A stretch of DNA of 9,471 nucleotides from TMP-24 sp031376305 (GTDB lineage Bacteria; Pseudomonadota; Alphaproteobacteria; Rhodobacterales; Rhodobacteraceae): the NCBI GenBank assembly GCA_031376305.1, contig JANMDM010000240.1, positions 1 to 9,471 on the forward strand. Direction: 5' to 3'. The notes beneath the pieces are model-generated. The model was not told the DNA's origin. It saw only the letters and a program-made list of their open reading frames with translations, and made no database searches. The translations under genes were made by a program, and so were the position numbers. Positions 1 through 7,159 of this stretch are shown piece after piece (position 1 is the stretch's first letter; every line of letters begins with the position of its first letter).

Positions 1-338
1 ACGGTCTTGGCCCAGAGATCGCCTTCGAGCCAAGCCAGCAGGCGGCCATGATAGGCCGGGGTGCCACATCCCGCCAGCACCGCCCCGCTGCGACAGCGCA
101 ACTGGCGCGAAACCGCCAGATCGGGCGCCACCCGCGCCAGATGATCCAACACCGCCACCTGCATGTCGAGCAAGCCAAGGTCGCTGTCGGGCGCATGCAG
201 TTTCAAGAGATACTGCACCCCGGTCGTGGCGGTGATGCGGAAGTTCAGATCATGCTCGCCGGGCAAGGCCGTGGCCTTGCCGACCAGACCAAACTGTTCA
301 CGCAGGAATTCAGCCACCTCGGTCGATGTCACAGCCAT
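1..338 (-). CDS. APH-type phosphotransferase, N-terminal part (runs off left edge)
   Basis: The first 112 codons of a minus-strand gene are present and the frame is still open at position 1. The protein has the N-lobe of the aminoglycoside phosphotransferase/choline kinase-like fold: a nucleotide-loop region GEHDLNFRI (residues 27-35), a beta-strand YLLKLHAP with the likely ATP-contacting Lys46, then a helix LLDMQVAVLDHLA (56-68) and the segment RLLAWLEGDLW (99-109). The catalytic loop (HGD/HND) and DxD lie outside the window. Members with this style of N-lobe include hydroxylysine-kinase-like proteins and the kinase domain of long proteins fused to a class III aminotransferase; I lean to that group from memory, but the visible part cannot decide. 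The start at 338 is supported by a Shine-Dalgarno sequence 8 bases upstream. The gene follows the SDR gene by 30 bp on the same strand, so the two are probably co-transcribed. Confidence 0.72.
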   Translation of the reverse strand, partial: MAVTSTEVAEFLREQFGLVGKATALPGEHDLNFRITATTGVQYLLKLHAPDSDLGLLDMQVAVLDHLARVAPDLAVSRQLRCRSGAVLAGCGTPAYHGRLLAWLEGDLWAKT

Positions 339-346
339 GCGATCCG

Positions 347-354
347 TTCCCCCT
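347..354 (-). promoter_or_regulatory. Shine-Dalgarno of the APH-type gene
   Basis: On the minus strand the sequence reads AGGGGGAA, 8 bases before the ATG at 338. It supports that start codon for a gene whose 3' end is not visible. Confidence 0.6.
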
Positions 355-368
355 GCAATCCTGAAAAT

Positions 369-1079
369 CTACCAAGCCACCGGCGTGCCGTCATAAGCGC
401 GAAAGCTGCCGCTGTCAGCCGGGCCAGCAGCCGCCAGCAACCGCACCATACCCGTCACGCTGTCCTTCGCACTGATCTCGGCATCGGCGCCGCCCATATC
501 GGTTTTCACCCAACCGGGATGCAGTGCCAGCACGATCAAACCGGTGTCATCGGCCAATTTGACCGTCGCCATGTTCAGCGCCGCTTTCGAACATTTATAG
601 GCGTAATCGCCCTCGGGATCCGCTCCCTCGGCCATGGAGCCTGCGCGGCTGCTGATGTTGGCTACAAGCCCGCGCCCTGCCCGCAGATGCGACAGCAAAG
701 CCCGGGTGACAAGCAAAGGGCCAAGCACATTGATCGCCATGACCTCGAGAAAGCTCTCGCGCTCCAGATCATCCAGCCCGCCGGTTGCGCCGCGAATCGC
801 CGCGTTGTTGATCAGAAGATCAATCGCCCTGCCCTGCAACGCCACGGCCAGCTTGTTGACCGAAGCGGCGTCGCTGACATCAAGCGGCAACAACGCAATT
901 TGCCCTGCAGCTCCGGAAAAATCCATGGCTTCGGGCGCGCGGCAGCAGGCCACCACATCATAACCCGCTGCGGGCAGTTGCCGCACGAATTCCCGCCCGA
1001 TCCCGCGGTTTGCCCCGGTCACCAGCGCCAATCTTCGCGCCTTGGCGCGGCTCGGGGCATATTCGTCAGAGCTTGGCAT
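369..1079 (-). CDS. SDR family NAD(P)-dependent oxidoreductase (C-factor/sniffer-like)
   Basis: This is a 236-residue short-chain dehydrogenase/reductase, a normal length for a classical SDR. Visible motifs are the Rossmann glycine motif TGANRGIG (21-28), a DV pair (67-68) typical of the adenine-binding strand, NNAA (91-94), the structural/catalytic Asn117, ISS (142-144) with the likely catalytic serine, and YxxxK as Tyr161 and Lys165 in YAYKCSKAALNMA. HPGWVKTDMGG (187-197) follows, as in the C-factor/sniffer carbonyl-reductase subgroup. The second serine of ISS lies 17 residues before Tyr161 rather than the usual 13; the extra residues fall in the EGADPEGDY loop, and such loops occur in this subgroup. 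Arg25 in the glycine motif is compatible with NADP(H) but does not prove it. The substrate is unknown. The gene is divergent from the sugar operon and may share its control region. It starts at ATG 1079, with GAAGAGG about 10 bases upstream. Confidence 0.88.
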   Translation of the reverse strand: MPSSDEYAPSRAKARRLALVTGANRGIGREFVRQLPAAGYDVVACCRAPEAMDFSGAAGQIALLPLDVSDAASVNKLAVALQGRAIDLLINNAAIRGATGGLDDLERESFLEVMAINVLGPLLVTRALLSHLRAGRGLVANISSRAGSMAEGADPEGDYAYKCSKAALNMATVKLADDTGLIVLALHPGWVKTDMGGADAEISAKDSVTGMVRLLAAAGPADSGSFRAYDGTPVAW

Positions 1080-1108
1080 AACAAGCGGTCCTCTTCGGGG
1101 TTACGACA

Positions 1109-1114
1109 ATTATC
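1109..1114 (-). promoter_or_regulatory. Candidate -10 element for the SDR/APH-type transcript
   Basis: The minus strand reads GATAAT here, one mismatch from the sigma-70 consensus TATAAT, about 30 bases upstream of the SDR start codon. No good -35 lies at the right distance: the 17-bp position gives CTAAAA. The promoter would therefore be weak or activator-dependent. The call rests on pattern only. Confidence 0.3.
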
Positions 1115-1143
1115 TTTACATAAAAACGTTTTTTTAGTAAATG
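1115..1143 (+). promoter_or_regulatory. Candidate sigma-70 promoter of the sugar ABC operon
   Basis: TTTACA at 1115-1120 (one mismatch to the -35 consensus) is separated by exactly 17 bp from TAAATG at 1138-1143 (a weak -10). The region is strongly AT-rich compared with the surrounding genes. The 12-bp palindrome at 1122-1133 fills most of the spacer, the classic place for a repressor to block RNA polymerase. The transcription start is unknown. If this promoter is used, the 5' leader would be about 115-120 nt and would include the second dyad and the short upstream ORF. Confidence 0.4.
1122..1133. promoter_or_regulatory. LacI-family-like operator palindrome
   Basis: AAAAACGTTTTT is a perfect 12-bp palindrome centred on CG between 1127 and 1128. 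LacI/GalR-family operators, including those of alphaproteobacterial glucoside regulons, are typically even palindromes with a central CG flanked by A and T runs. It lies in the divergent gap, overlapping the candidate promoter for the sugar operon and adjoining the candidate -10 of the SDR gene. No regulator gene lies in the window, so the protein that would bind is unknown. Confidence 0.45.
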
Positions 1144-1152
1144 ACCTCTATC

Positions 1153-1166
1153 GGGATCCTGATCCC
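1153..1166. repeat. Short inverted repeat in the 5' leader of the sugar operon
   Basis: GGGATC (1153-1158) and GATCCC (1161-1166) form perfect 6-bp arms around a 2-base centre. As DNA it could be a second protein-binding site. As RNA the 2-nt loop is too tight for all six pairs, so a slightly opened hairpin would form. Its function is unknown and chance occurrence is possible. Confidence 0.3.
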
Positions 1167-1190
1167 TTTCGCCGAAAGCGGGGCGTTGCC

Positions 1191-1262
1191 ATGGCTATGA
1201 ATGCGTTACCTGTCCGACGTGTGTCGGTCTGTCAGCCGCCGCTGTTCCCGGCATGGTGTTAA
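1191..1262 (+). other. Short upstream ORF (23 codons) before the ABC ATPase gene
   Basis: ATG at 1191 opens a 23-codon frame ending in TAA at 1260-1262, four bases before the ATPase ATG at 1267. It encodes a small Pro/Arg/Val-containing peptide with two cysteines that I do not recognise. The sequence GAAAGCGGGG upstream is only a weak ribosome binding site. The position is suggestive because the ATPase gene itself has no clear Shine-Dalgarno, so ribosomes finishing here could re-initiate at 1267. It may equally be a chance frame: the whole gap is open in this frame as the tail of a long spurious ORF antisense to the SDR gene. Confidence 0.25.
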
Positions 1263-1266
1263 TCCG

Positions 1267-2376
1267 ATGACCGTGCTGGAGATTCGCAACCTGAAGAAAA
1301 GTTACGGTGCCGTCGAGGTGCTGCGCGGTATAGATTTCCGTGCCGATGCGGGGGAATTCATCTGCCTGCTTGGGCCTTCTGGTTGCGGCAAATCCACTTT
1401 GCTGCGCTGCATTGCGGGCTTGGAAAGCATCACCTCGGGCGAGGTGATCATCGAAGGGCGCGCGATGACGAATGTGCCGCCCGCTGATCGCAATCTGGCG
1501 ATGGTGTTCCAGTCATACGCCCTTTACCCGCATCTAAACGTGCGCAAGAACATGGGTTTCGGGCTAAGCCTGCAACGCATGAAACGTGCCGAGATAGATC
1601 GTCGGGTGAACGAAGCCGCCAGCATCCTTGCCATTGATCAATTGCTTGACCGCAAGCCACGCCAGCTGTCGGGCGGGCAGCGCCAAAGGGTGGCGATCGG
1701 TCGCGCCATAGTGCGCGATCCCAGCGTATTCCTGTTTGACGAGCCGCTCTCGAACCTCGACGCGGCGCTGCGCACCCAAACCCGCTATGAATTGGCCAAC
1801 CTGCACAAGCAGCTGGGCCGGACCATGTTGTTCGTCACGCATGACCAGATCGAGGCGATGACGCTTTCGACCAAGGTGGTGGTACTGAACGCAGGCCGGG
1901 TCGAGCAGACCGGACAACCGCTGGAACTTTATCACCGCCCGGCCAACCGCTTTGTCGCAGGCTTCATCGGCACGCCGCAGATGAATTTCATGCCAGCAGC
2001 GGTGCGGGGCAGCGCAGGCGGCGGTTTGCAGTTTGATCTGGCAGGTCAGCAAATTGCCATGCCAATACGCCCAGCCCCCGGTGCTGATCTTTCCCGCCCC
2101 GTTGAGGCCGGGCTGCGCCCCGAGCATATTCAGATCGTGGTCAAGGGGCAGGCCGGGTTGGCCGCCAAGGTGATTTCCGTAGAACGTCTGGGGGCCGAAA
2201 CCCTGGTGTTCACCCGGACCGGGTCGGGGCAAAATCTGGTGGTCCGCGCCGACGGCTCCTTGCAGGTAAACGACGGCGACGCTGTGACCCTGGCAATTGA
2301 TCCCGCCCACATCCACCTCTTTGACCGCGACGGCGCAAGGGTCGATCTTGACCTCGTGGCACCGACGCAAATCTGA
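1267..2376 (+). CDS. Sugar ABC transporter ATP-binding protein (MalK/UgpC type)
   Basis: This 369-residue cytoplasmic ATPase energises the sugar importer encoded downstream. It shows Walker A GPSGCGKST (36-44), the Q-loop at Gln82, the ABC signature LSGGQRQR (134-141), Walker B VFLFDEP (154-160, catalytic Glu159), a D-loop SNLD (162-165) and the H-switch His192 in FVTHDQIEAMTL. From about residue 232 (GFIGTPQMNF) a C-terminal TOBE/OB-fold regulatory domain follows, including the LRPEHI segment (283-288). Length and order fit the MalK/UgpC/MsmK group that serves CUT1 transporters. The start at 1267 is chosen because MTVLEIRNLKKSYG matches the family N-terminus; an ATG at 1201 in the same frame would add 22 residues that fit nothing. 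No clear Shine-Dalgarno precedes 1267. The gene is first in the operon, 54 bp before the binding-protein gene. A substrate-specific symbol is not justified. Confidence 0.93.
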   Translation: MTVLEIRNLKKSYGAVEVLRGIDFRADAGEFICLLGPSGCGKSTLLRCIAGLESITSGEVIIEGRAMTNVPPADRNLAMVFQSYALYPHLNVRKNMGFGLSLQRMKRAEIDRRVNEAASILAIDQLLDRKPRQLSGGQRQRVAIGRAIVRDPSVFLFDEPLSNLDAALRTQTRYELANLHKQLGRTMLFVTHDQIEAMTLSTKVVVLNAGRVEQTGQPLELYHRPANRFVAGFIGTPQMNFMPAAVRGSAGGGLQFDLAGQQIAMPIRPAPGADLSRPVEAGLRPEHIQIVVKGQAGLAAKVISVERLGAETLVFTRTGSGQNLVVRADGSLQVNDGDAVTLAIDPAHIHLFDRDGARVDLDLVAPTQI

Positions 2377-2416
2377 AACCGCGACCCGGCAGGCGGGAAA
2401 ACTGCCACATATCAAC

Positions 2417-2425
2417 AAGGGAGGA
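2417..2425 (+). promoter_or_regulatory. Strong Shine-Dalgarno of the sugar-binding protein gene
   Basis: AAGGGAGGA ends 5 bases before the ATG at 2431. It is by far the strongest ribosome binding site in the operon, fitting the need for binding protein in excess over the membrane components. Confidence 0.8.
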
Positions 2426-2430
2426 CGACA

Positions 2431-3675
2431 ATGTTGAATAAAGTCATACCGCTGGCACTCGCGGCCGGATTGGCATTTGGCGCGACAGGGGCACTGGCCG
2501 ATCAGACCCTGCGTTTTGCTACATGGGACAGCAACGAAAGCCTCGAGATTCAAAAGGCCATTGCTGCCGCTTTCGAAACCGCCCACCCCGGCGTTACCGT
2601 GCAGGTCGAAGCTTATGGCGACGGCTATGACACCAAAATTGCCGCTGGCTTTGGTGCGGGTGACGCGCCTGACGTGATGTACATGTGGAACTTCCCGGCC
2701 TATGCCCAGTCGCTTCTGCCACTGGATGGCTACCTTGCCGGGGATAACGGGCTGGACATGACCGATTTCGCCGCAGGCCTGCTGCCCTATGCCCGGATCA
2801 CCAATGCCGATGGTACCGCAAGCACGTTGGGGATTCCGGCGGGCTACACCACTTTTGTGACCTACTACAATAAAGACATGTTTGATGCCGCAGGTCTTGC
2901 CTATCCTGCCGAAGGCTGGACATGGGATGATCTGCGCGCCGCAGCCGCCAAACTCGCCAAACCAGATGAAAAGGTTTACGGCTTTGGCGTCGATGGCAAC
3001 CCCGACCCCTATGATTTTGAAACCTATCTGTGGAGCAACGGGTCTTCCTGGATCAGTGCCGATGGTAAAACCACATCCGGCTATCTGAACGCACCGGAGA
3101 CCACACAAGTGTTCCAGATGTTCGTCGACATGGTCAAAGGCGGCGAGGCCGTGCTGTTTGGCGTCGGAGACAACGGCAGCTACCGCGAGCTTTTTAACGC
3201 CGACAAGCTGGGCATGGTGATTTCTGGAACTTGGCCGATGCCGGATTTTGAGGCTGCGGGTAAAAATTTCGGTGTGGTCGGTTTGCCCGCATTCGCCGGA
3301 AAACCTGTGCATAGCAACGTTGGGATTTCCTCGCTGTCGATTGCCAAAGACAGCAAAGAACCCGATCTGGCTTGGGAGTTTGTCAAGTTCTACGCCAGTC
3401 CCGAGGCCGTGGCGATGCGCAAGAATGATATCCCGGTGCTGAACTCGGTGGCCAAGGCCCAAGGCATGGATACAAACCCGAAATTCGCCCCCTTCCTTGC
3501 CATGCTGCCTCCCGCTGACGGCACCAACTCTCCCGCCTTCTTGCGCAACCCGAACTGGGGACGCGCGCAGGAAGTCGTCGCCGAGGCGATCCAACAGATC
3601 TATGTTGATCTTGATGGTATTCAGGCGATCCTCGATGACGCAGCTTTGCGTGCCGATAAGGCGCTGACCAAGTAA
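2431..3675 (+). CDS. Sugar ABC transporter substrate-binding protein (family 1)
   Basis: This is a 414-residue extracellular solute-binding protein. Residues 1-23 form a Sec signal peptide: Lys4, a hydrophobic run IPLALAAGLAFGATG, and a cleavage site after ALA23, before Asp24. There is no lipobox cysteine, so the mature protein is free in the periplasm. The mature N-terminus (TLRFATWDSNESLEIQKAI), a following AFETAHPGVTVQVE and the DAPDVMYMWNFPAYAQ segment (78-93) are typical of family 1 sugar-binding proteins. WEFVKFYASPEAVAMRKN, translated from about 3376-3426, is the usual C-terminal-lobe feature of CUT1 binding proteins. It would capture an oligosaccharide or glycoside and deliver it to the two permeases; the ligand cannot be read from sequence. 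Its stop codon overlaps the next start by one base (TAATG). Confidence 0.93.
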   Translation: MLNKVIPLALAAGLAFGATGALADQTLRFATWDSNESLEIQKAIAAAFETAHPGVTVQVEAYGDGYDTKIAAGFGAGDAPDVMYMWNFPAYAQSLLPLDGYLAGDNGLDMTDFAAGLLPYARITNADGTASTLGIPAGYTTFVTYYNKDMFDAAGLAYPAEGWTWDDLRAAAAKLAKPDEKVYGFGVDGNPDPYDFETYLWSNGSSWISADGKTTSGYLNAPETTQVFQMFVDMVKGGEAVLFGVGDNGSYRELFNADKLGMVISGTWPMPDFEAAGKNFGVVGLPAFAGKPVHSNVGISSLSIAKDSKEPDLAWEFVKFYASPEAVAMRKNDIPVLNSVAKAQGMDTNPKFAPFLAMLPPADGTNSPAFLRNPNWGRAQEVVAEAIQQIYVDLDGIQAILDDAALRADKALTK

Positions 3676-4607
3676 TGCGCCCCGTAGCAGCCCCCGCGAC
3701 CCGACTTTCCTCCCGATTTCGGCCGGGGGCTGCCACACCCTATCTGTTCATTGCCCCTTGGATGATTGGCTTTCTTGCCTTCACCCTTGGGCCGTTGCTG
3801 TTCTCGCTATACATCAGTTTTTTTGATTGGCCGCTGGTGGGCGAGCCGGAATTTAGCGGCCTTAAGAATTACACAACCATCCTTACCGACGATGCCGATT
3901 TCATCCGCTCGCTGAAAGTCACGCTGAAATTCGCCGCGATGTTCGTGCCCGCCAACCTGATCGTGGCGCTGCTGTTGGCGATGCTGCTCAATCAGCCGAT
4001 GTTCGCCAGCGGATTCTTTCGCGCCGCCTTTTACGTGCCGTCCATCATCTCGGGCGTGGCGCTTGTCACCATCTGGTCGTGGCTGTTGTCGCATGAATAC
4101 GGCGTGATCAACTACATGCTGTCTTTCCTTGGCATCGCGCAGATTAACTGGCTGGGCAGCCCGAACTGGGCACCCGTTTCGATTGTGCTGGTCAGCCTGT
4201 GGAGCGTCGGGGGCACCATGCTGATCTTTCTGGCGGGCCTGAAAGGCATCTCGAAAGAACTGTACGAGGCCGCAAGCCTGTCAGGGGTTGGCAAGATCGG
4301 GCAATTCTTCTTGATCACCCTGCCGCTGCTGTCGCCGGTGTTGCTGTTCAATCTGGTCACCACGGTGATCGCGGCATTCCAGCAACTGACGCTGGCACTG
4401 CTGCTGACCAAGGGCGGGCCGGTAAAATCGACCTATATGTTGGCGATGTATATCTATGACAACGCTTTCAAATATCACGACATGGGCTATGCCGCCGCGA
4501 TGTCGTGGCTAATGCTGTTGCTGATCATCGCGCTGACCGTGGCGATTTTCAAATTCTCGTCGATGTGGGTGTTCTACGAGACCGAAGTGAAAGGTGAGAA
4601 GCCATGA
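3675..4607 (+). CDS. Sugar ABC transporter permease 1 (MalF/UgpA type)
   Basis: This is a 310-residue inner-membrane permease with six predicted membrane segments at about residues 22-49, 84-108, 115-138, 167-190, 217-240 and 272-296. The cytoplasmic coupling loop carries the EAA motif, EAASLSGVGKIGQFFLITLP, starting at Glu198 with the conserved Gly204; this loop docks onto the ATPase. The N-terminal YLFIAPWMIGFLAFTLGPLLFS and the later FRAAFYVPSIISGVA are characteristic of the MalF/UgpA-like half of CUT1 importers. The start overlaps the binding-protein stop (TAATG) and has only a poor upstream Shine-Dalgarno, so translation is probably coupled. The end overlaps the second permease by 4 bases (ATGA). 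Confidence 0.93.
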   Translation: MRPVAAPATRLSSRFRPGAATPYLFIAPWMIGFLAFTLGPLLFSLYISFFDWPLVGEPEFSGLKNYTTILTDDADFIRSLKVTLKFAAMFVPANLIVALLLAMLLNQPMFASGFFRAAFYVPSIISGVALVTIWSWLLSHEYGVINYMLSFLGIAQINWLGSPNWAPVSIVLVSLWSVGGTMLIFLAGLKGISKELYEAASLSGVGKIGQFFLITLPLLSPVLLFNLVTTVIAAFQQLTLALLLTKGGPVKSTYMLAMYIYDNAFKYHDMGYAAAMSWLMLLLIIALTVAIFKFSSMWVFYETEVKGEKP

Positions 4608-5437
4608 CTGAAGGCCAATCCAAACTCCGATTGGCTTCCAAATGGGCCGCGTTGCTGGGGGTGACCCTGCTGTTTCTGTTCCCGTTTTACTGGACGCTTG
4701 TCACCGCGATCAAGGCCAAGCCCGAACTGTTGACCTGGCCGCCGGTCTGGTGGCCCGCCAAGCCGCAATGGGGCAACTTTGCCGCCGCCTGGGCTGCGCA
4801 ACCGTTTGGCACCTATCTGAAAAACTCTGTGCTGGTGACGTTGCTTTCGACCATCGGTCAACTGCTCTCGTCGTCCTTGGTGGCCTTTGGCTTTGCCCGC
4901 TTTGATTTTCCGGGGCGCAATTTCCTGTTCATGGTGCTTCTGGCGGCGATGATGATCCCATGGGATGTCACGATGATCCCGCTTTACATGGAGTTCAACT
5001 GGCTGGGCTGGATCAACACGCTGAAACCGCTGATTGTGCCCGCGTGGTTCGGCGCGCCGTTCTTCATCTTCTTGCTGCGCCAGTTCATCATGTCGATCCC
5101 GCGTGAGTTGGACGAGGCGGCAAAGATGGACGGGGCCAATATGTTCCAGATCTATTGGAAGATCCACCTGCCGCTGATGCTGCCCGCGCTGGTGCTGGTT
5201 GGCACCTTCCAAGTGCTGGCCGCGTGGAACGATTACCTTGGCCCGCTGATCTTTCTGAACGACGAAAGCCTGTATACGCTGACCCTTGGTCTGGCCCGGT
5301 TCAAGACGCTGCATGACACCAATCTGACCGCGCTTGCCGCGATGACGATCATCCTTTGCCTGCCGCCCTTGGTGCTGTTCCTGACCGCGCAACGTTATAT
5401 CATGGACAGTTCGCTCAGCTCCGGCATCAAGGGTTAG
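4604..5437 (+). CDS. Sugar ABC transporter permease 2 (MalG/UgpE type)
   Basis: This 277-residue partner permease has six predicted membrane segments at about 15-35, 75-97, 107-130, 142-162, 190-213 and 243-264. The EAA coupling motif is ELDEAAKMDGANMFQIYWKI, with Glu171 and Gly177. NSVLVTLLSTIGQLLSSSLVAFGFAR (about 74-99), AAMMIPWDVTMIPLY and the AWNDYLGPLIFL segment (207-218) are hallmarks of the MalG/UgpE half of CUT1 importers. An AAAGGTGA Shine-Dalgarno lies at 4590-4597, inside the end of permease 1, and the ATGA overlap suggests coupled translation and equal subunit amounts. The GH63-like hydrolase gene starts 3 bp after the stop. Confidence 0.93.
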   Translation: MTEGQSKLRLASKWAALLGVTLLFLFPFYWTLVTAIKAKPELLTWPPVWWPAKPQWGNFAAAWAAQPFGTYLKNSVLVTLLSTIGQLLSSSLVAFGFARFDFPGRNFLFMVLLAAMMIPWDVTMIPLYMEFNWLGWINTLKPLIVPAWFGAPFFIFLLRQFIMSIPRELDEAAKMDGANMFQIYWKIHLPLMLPALVLVGTFQVLAAWNDYLGPLIFLNDESLYTLTLGLARFKTLHDTNLTALAAMTIILCLPPLVLFLTAQRYIMDSSLSSGIKG

Positions 5438-5440
5438 CGC

Positions 5441-7159
5441 ATGGCGGATTGGCCAGACTGGCGCGCCGATCTGTTTGATCCACATAAGGTACCGTTCTCG
5501 CGGCGCGGCAGTTTCATCGCGATCTCTTGGCTGGCCGAGGATGGCGCCTTCTGGCTGCGCAACCTGCGTGGCGGTGACGAACACACCGATCTGGGCCGGA
5601 TGCTGCGGCTTCAGGTGCTAAGCCCCCAAGGCCTGCCAATCGAAGCCGACTGGCGCATCACGCCCGATTGCCTCAGCGCCCGCACCGGTAAGGGCATGTT
5701 GCATCTGTCGTTCAACGGCCCGGATCAGATCAGCCTTGCCGCAAACAGCCTTGGCCTGCGGCTGCAAGCGGGGCCCAGCAAATACAACTATGCCCAAGCC
5801 GCCCCCAACCATATCCATGTCTGCATCGCCACCCAGGATCTGCGCTGCGACATCACCGCAAGCACCGGCCAAATCTCGCTAACCGCGCCGTGGAACGGCT
5901 TGTCGTCTGATGCCATCGCGATCGACCTTATGCCGGCAGACGGCACGATTGCCGCAACGCTTGATCTGTTCCGCATCACACCGGGCGACAGCCTTCCAAT
6001 TCCACAACCCGCTGCGCAGACACAAACTGCTGTGGAATTTGCCGAATTCAGCGCCCAAATGCCACAGGTTCCCGCCGAGTTCGCAGCAGGCCGCCTGCTT
6101 GCCTGCTACATCCTGTGGTCGGCATACGTTCCCGCCGAAGGTGCGCTTAGCCGACCCGCAATCTACATGTCGAAAAACTGGATGACCAATATCTGGTCCT
6201 GGGATCATTGCTTTGTGGCGCTGGCCTTTGCTGAATCCCAACCCGAACAAGCCTTCGAGCAGATGGAAGTGATCTTCAACGCGCAAAGCCCCTCGGGCCG
6301 CCTGCCCGACTATATCAACGACCGCTACGCCTATTGGTCTTTCACCAAGCCCCCGGTGCACGGCTGGACCTTCGCGCAATTGCGCGCCCTCGCGCCCGCG
6401 GCCTACGGGCCGGAGCGGATGGCGAAAGTGCTGGGCTGGTTGGAGGCGCAGGTCGGATTCTGGCTGGCGGGGCCGCGGCGTGGCGCATTGCCCGCCTATC
6501 GCCACGGCAATGATGCCGGTTGGGACAACGCCACTTGCTTTGCCGAAGGCGGGCCGCTGGTCGCGCCGGATCTCGCGACGTTCCTTATCTTGCAACTCGA
6601 TGAAATCGCGGCAATTCATCAAGAGTTTGGCCAAGAGCAGGCGGCTGCCGATGCCACGGCGCGGGCGGACGGGCTTTGTGACGCCTTGTGCCGCGATCTG
6701 TGGGACGGAACTGGCTTTGTCGCCCGGCATTGTGCCGATGGCTGCGTCGTGCAGACAGGGCAGCCGCTGCTGGTGTTCCTGCCGCTGCTGCTGGGCGACC
6801 GGCTTCCTGTCGAAATGCGCGCGGCAATGCTGACGCGGTTGCAGCAGCCGGAACGCTATCTGACCCCGCACGGGCTGGCGACCGAGGCCACCGACAGCCC
6901 ACTTTACTGCGCCAACGGTTATTGGCGCGGCCCGATCTGGGCGCCGACCACGGCGCTGTTTGTTGATGCTTTGCAGCGATCGGGCGCGCCCGCTCTCGCC
7001 GCAGAAATTGCCCGGCGCTACTGCACGATGTGCACTGCCTCCGGGATGGCCGAGAACCATGATGCGCAGACCGGGGCTGGCCTGCATGACCCCGCCTTTG
7101 CCTGGACATCGGCGGTTTTCCTGAGCTTGGGCAATCGCCTGCTGACCTCAGCTGGCTGA
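5441..7159 (+). CDS. GH63/MGH1-like glycoside hydrolase, cytoplasmic
   Basis: This 572-residue protein has an N-terminal beta-rich region of about 200 residues followed by an (alpha/alpha)6-barrel-type catalytic region. Barrel motifs match the GH63 clan that includes mannosylglycerate and glucosylglycerate hydrolases: MTNIWSWDHCF (248-258), HGNDAGWDNA (355-364) with Asp362 as likely general acid, NGYWRGPIW (492-500), and GMAENHDAQTG (from Gly535) with Glu538 as likely general base. This family uses an inverting mechanism. There is no signal peptide, so it acts in the cytoplasm on sugar brought in by the transporter encoded just upstream. The gene begins 3 bp after permease 2; its Shine-Dalgarno (AAGGG, 5429-5433) lies inside the permease gene. 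Known family substrates include glucosyl- and mannosylglycerate and alpha-glucosides; which applies here is not visible. The 3' end overlaps the convergent GH1 gene by 12 bp. The family call is firm, the substrate open. Confidence 0.82.
   Translation: MADWPDWRADLFDPHKVPFSRRGSFIAISWLAEDGAFWLRNLRGGDEHTDLGRMLRLQVLSPQGLPIEADWRITPDCLSARTGKGMLHLSFNGPDQISLAANSLGLRLQAGPSKYNYAQAAPNHIHVCIATQDLRCDITASTGQISLTAPWNGLSSDAIAIDLMPADGTIAATLDLFRITPGDSLPIPQPAAQTQTAVEFAEFSAQMPQVPAEFAAGRLLACYILWSAYVPAEGALSRPAIYMSKNWMTNIWSWDHCFVALAFAESQPEQAFEQMEVIFNAQSPSGRLPDYINDRYAYWSFTKPPVHGWTFAQLRALAPAAYGPERMAKVLGWLEAQVGFWLAGPRRGALPAYRHGNDAGWDNATCFAEGGPLVAPDLATFLILQLDEIAAIHQEFGQEQAAADATARADGLCDALCRDLWDGTGFVARHCADGCVVQTGQPLLVFLPLLLGDRLPVEMRAAMLTRLQQPERYLTPHGLATEATDSPLYCANGYWRGPIWAPTTALFVDALQRSGAPALAAEIARRYCTMCTASGMAENHDAQTGAGLHDPAFAWTSAVFLSLGNRLLTSAG

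Noticed and set aside
48..1262. 404-codon plus-strand open frame across the left region
   Set aside because: It is antisense to the SDR and APH-type genes, which carry clear family motifs. Its product is rich in His, Arg and Gln with no recognisable domain, the usual look of a GC-rich shadow frame. Only the last 23 codons, outside the SDR gene, are kept as a possible short upstream ORF.
1201..1266. Upstream ATG adding 22 residues to the ABC ATPase
   Set aside because: The extra residues are Arg/Cys-rich and do not fit the ATPase family, which normally begins a few residues before the first beta-strand, as the ATG at 1267 does. Neither start has a strong Shine-Dalgarno.
2388..2406. Small hairpin (GGCAG/CTGCC, 9-base loop) between the ATPase and binding-protein genes
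   Set aside because: Five base pairs with a long loop and no T-run do not make a terminator, and the stem is too short to claim an RNA-stability element.
1564..3738. 724-codon minus-strand open frame
   Set aside because: It runs antisense through the ATPase and binding-protein genes, both of which have full motif sets. The translated product shows no domain, so its length is a by-product of high GC and codon bias.
4574..5584. 336-codon minus-strand open frame
   Set aside because: It is antisense to permease 2, with a Gln/Arg/His-rich product and no family motif.
5879..7087. 402-codon minus-strand open frame
   Set aside because: It is antisense to the GH63-like gene, with no recognisable domain.
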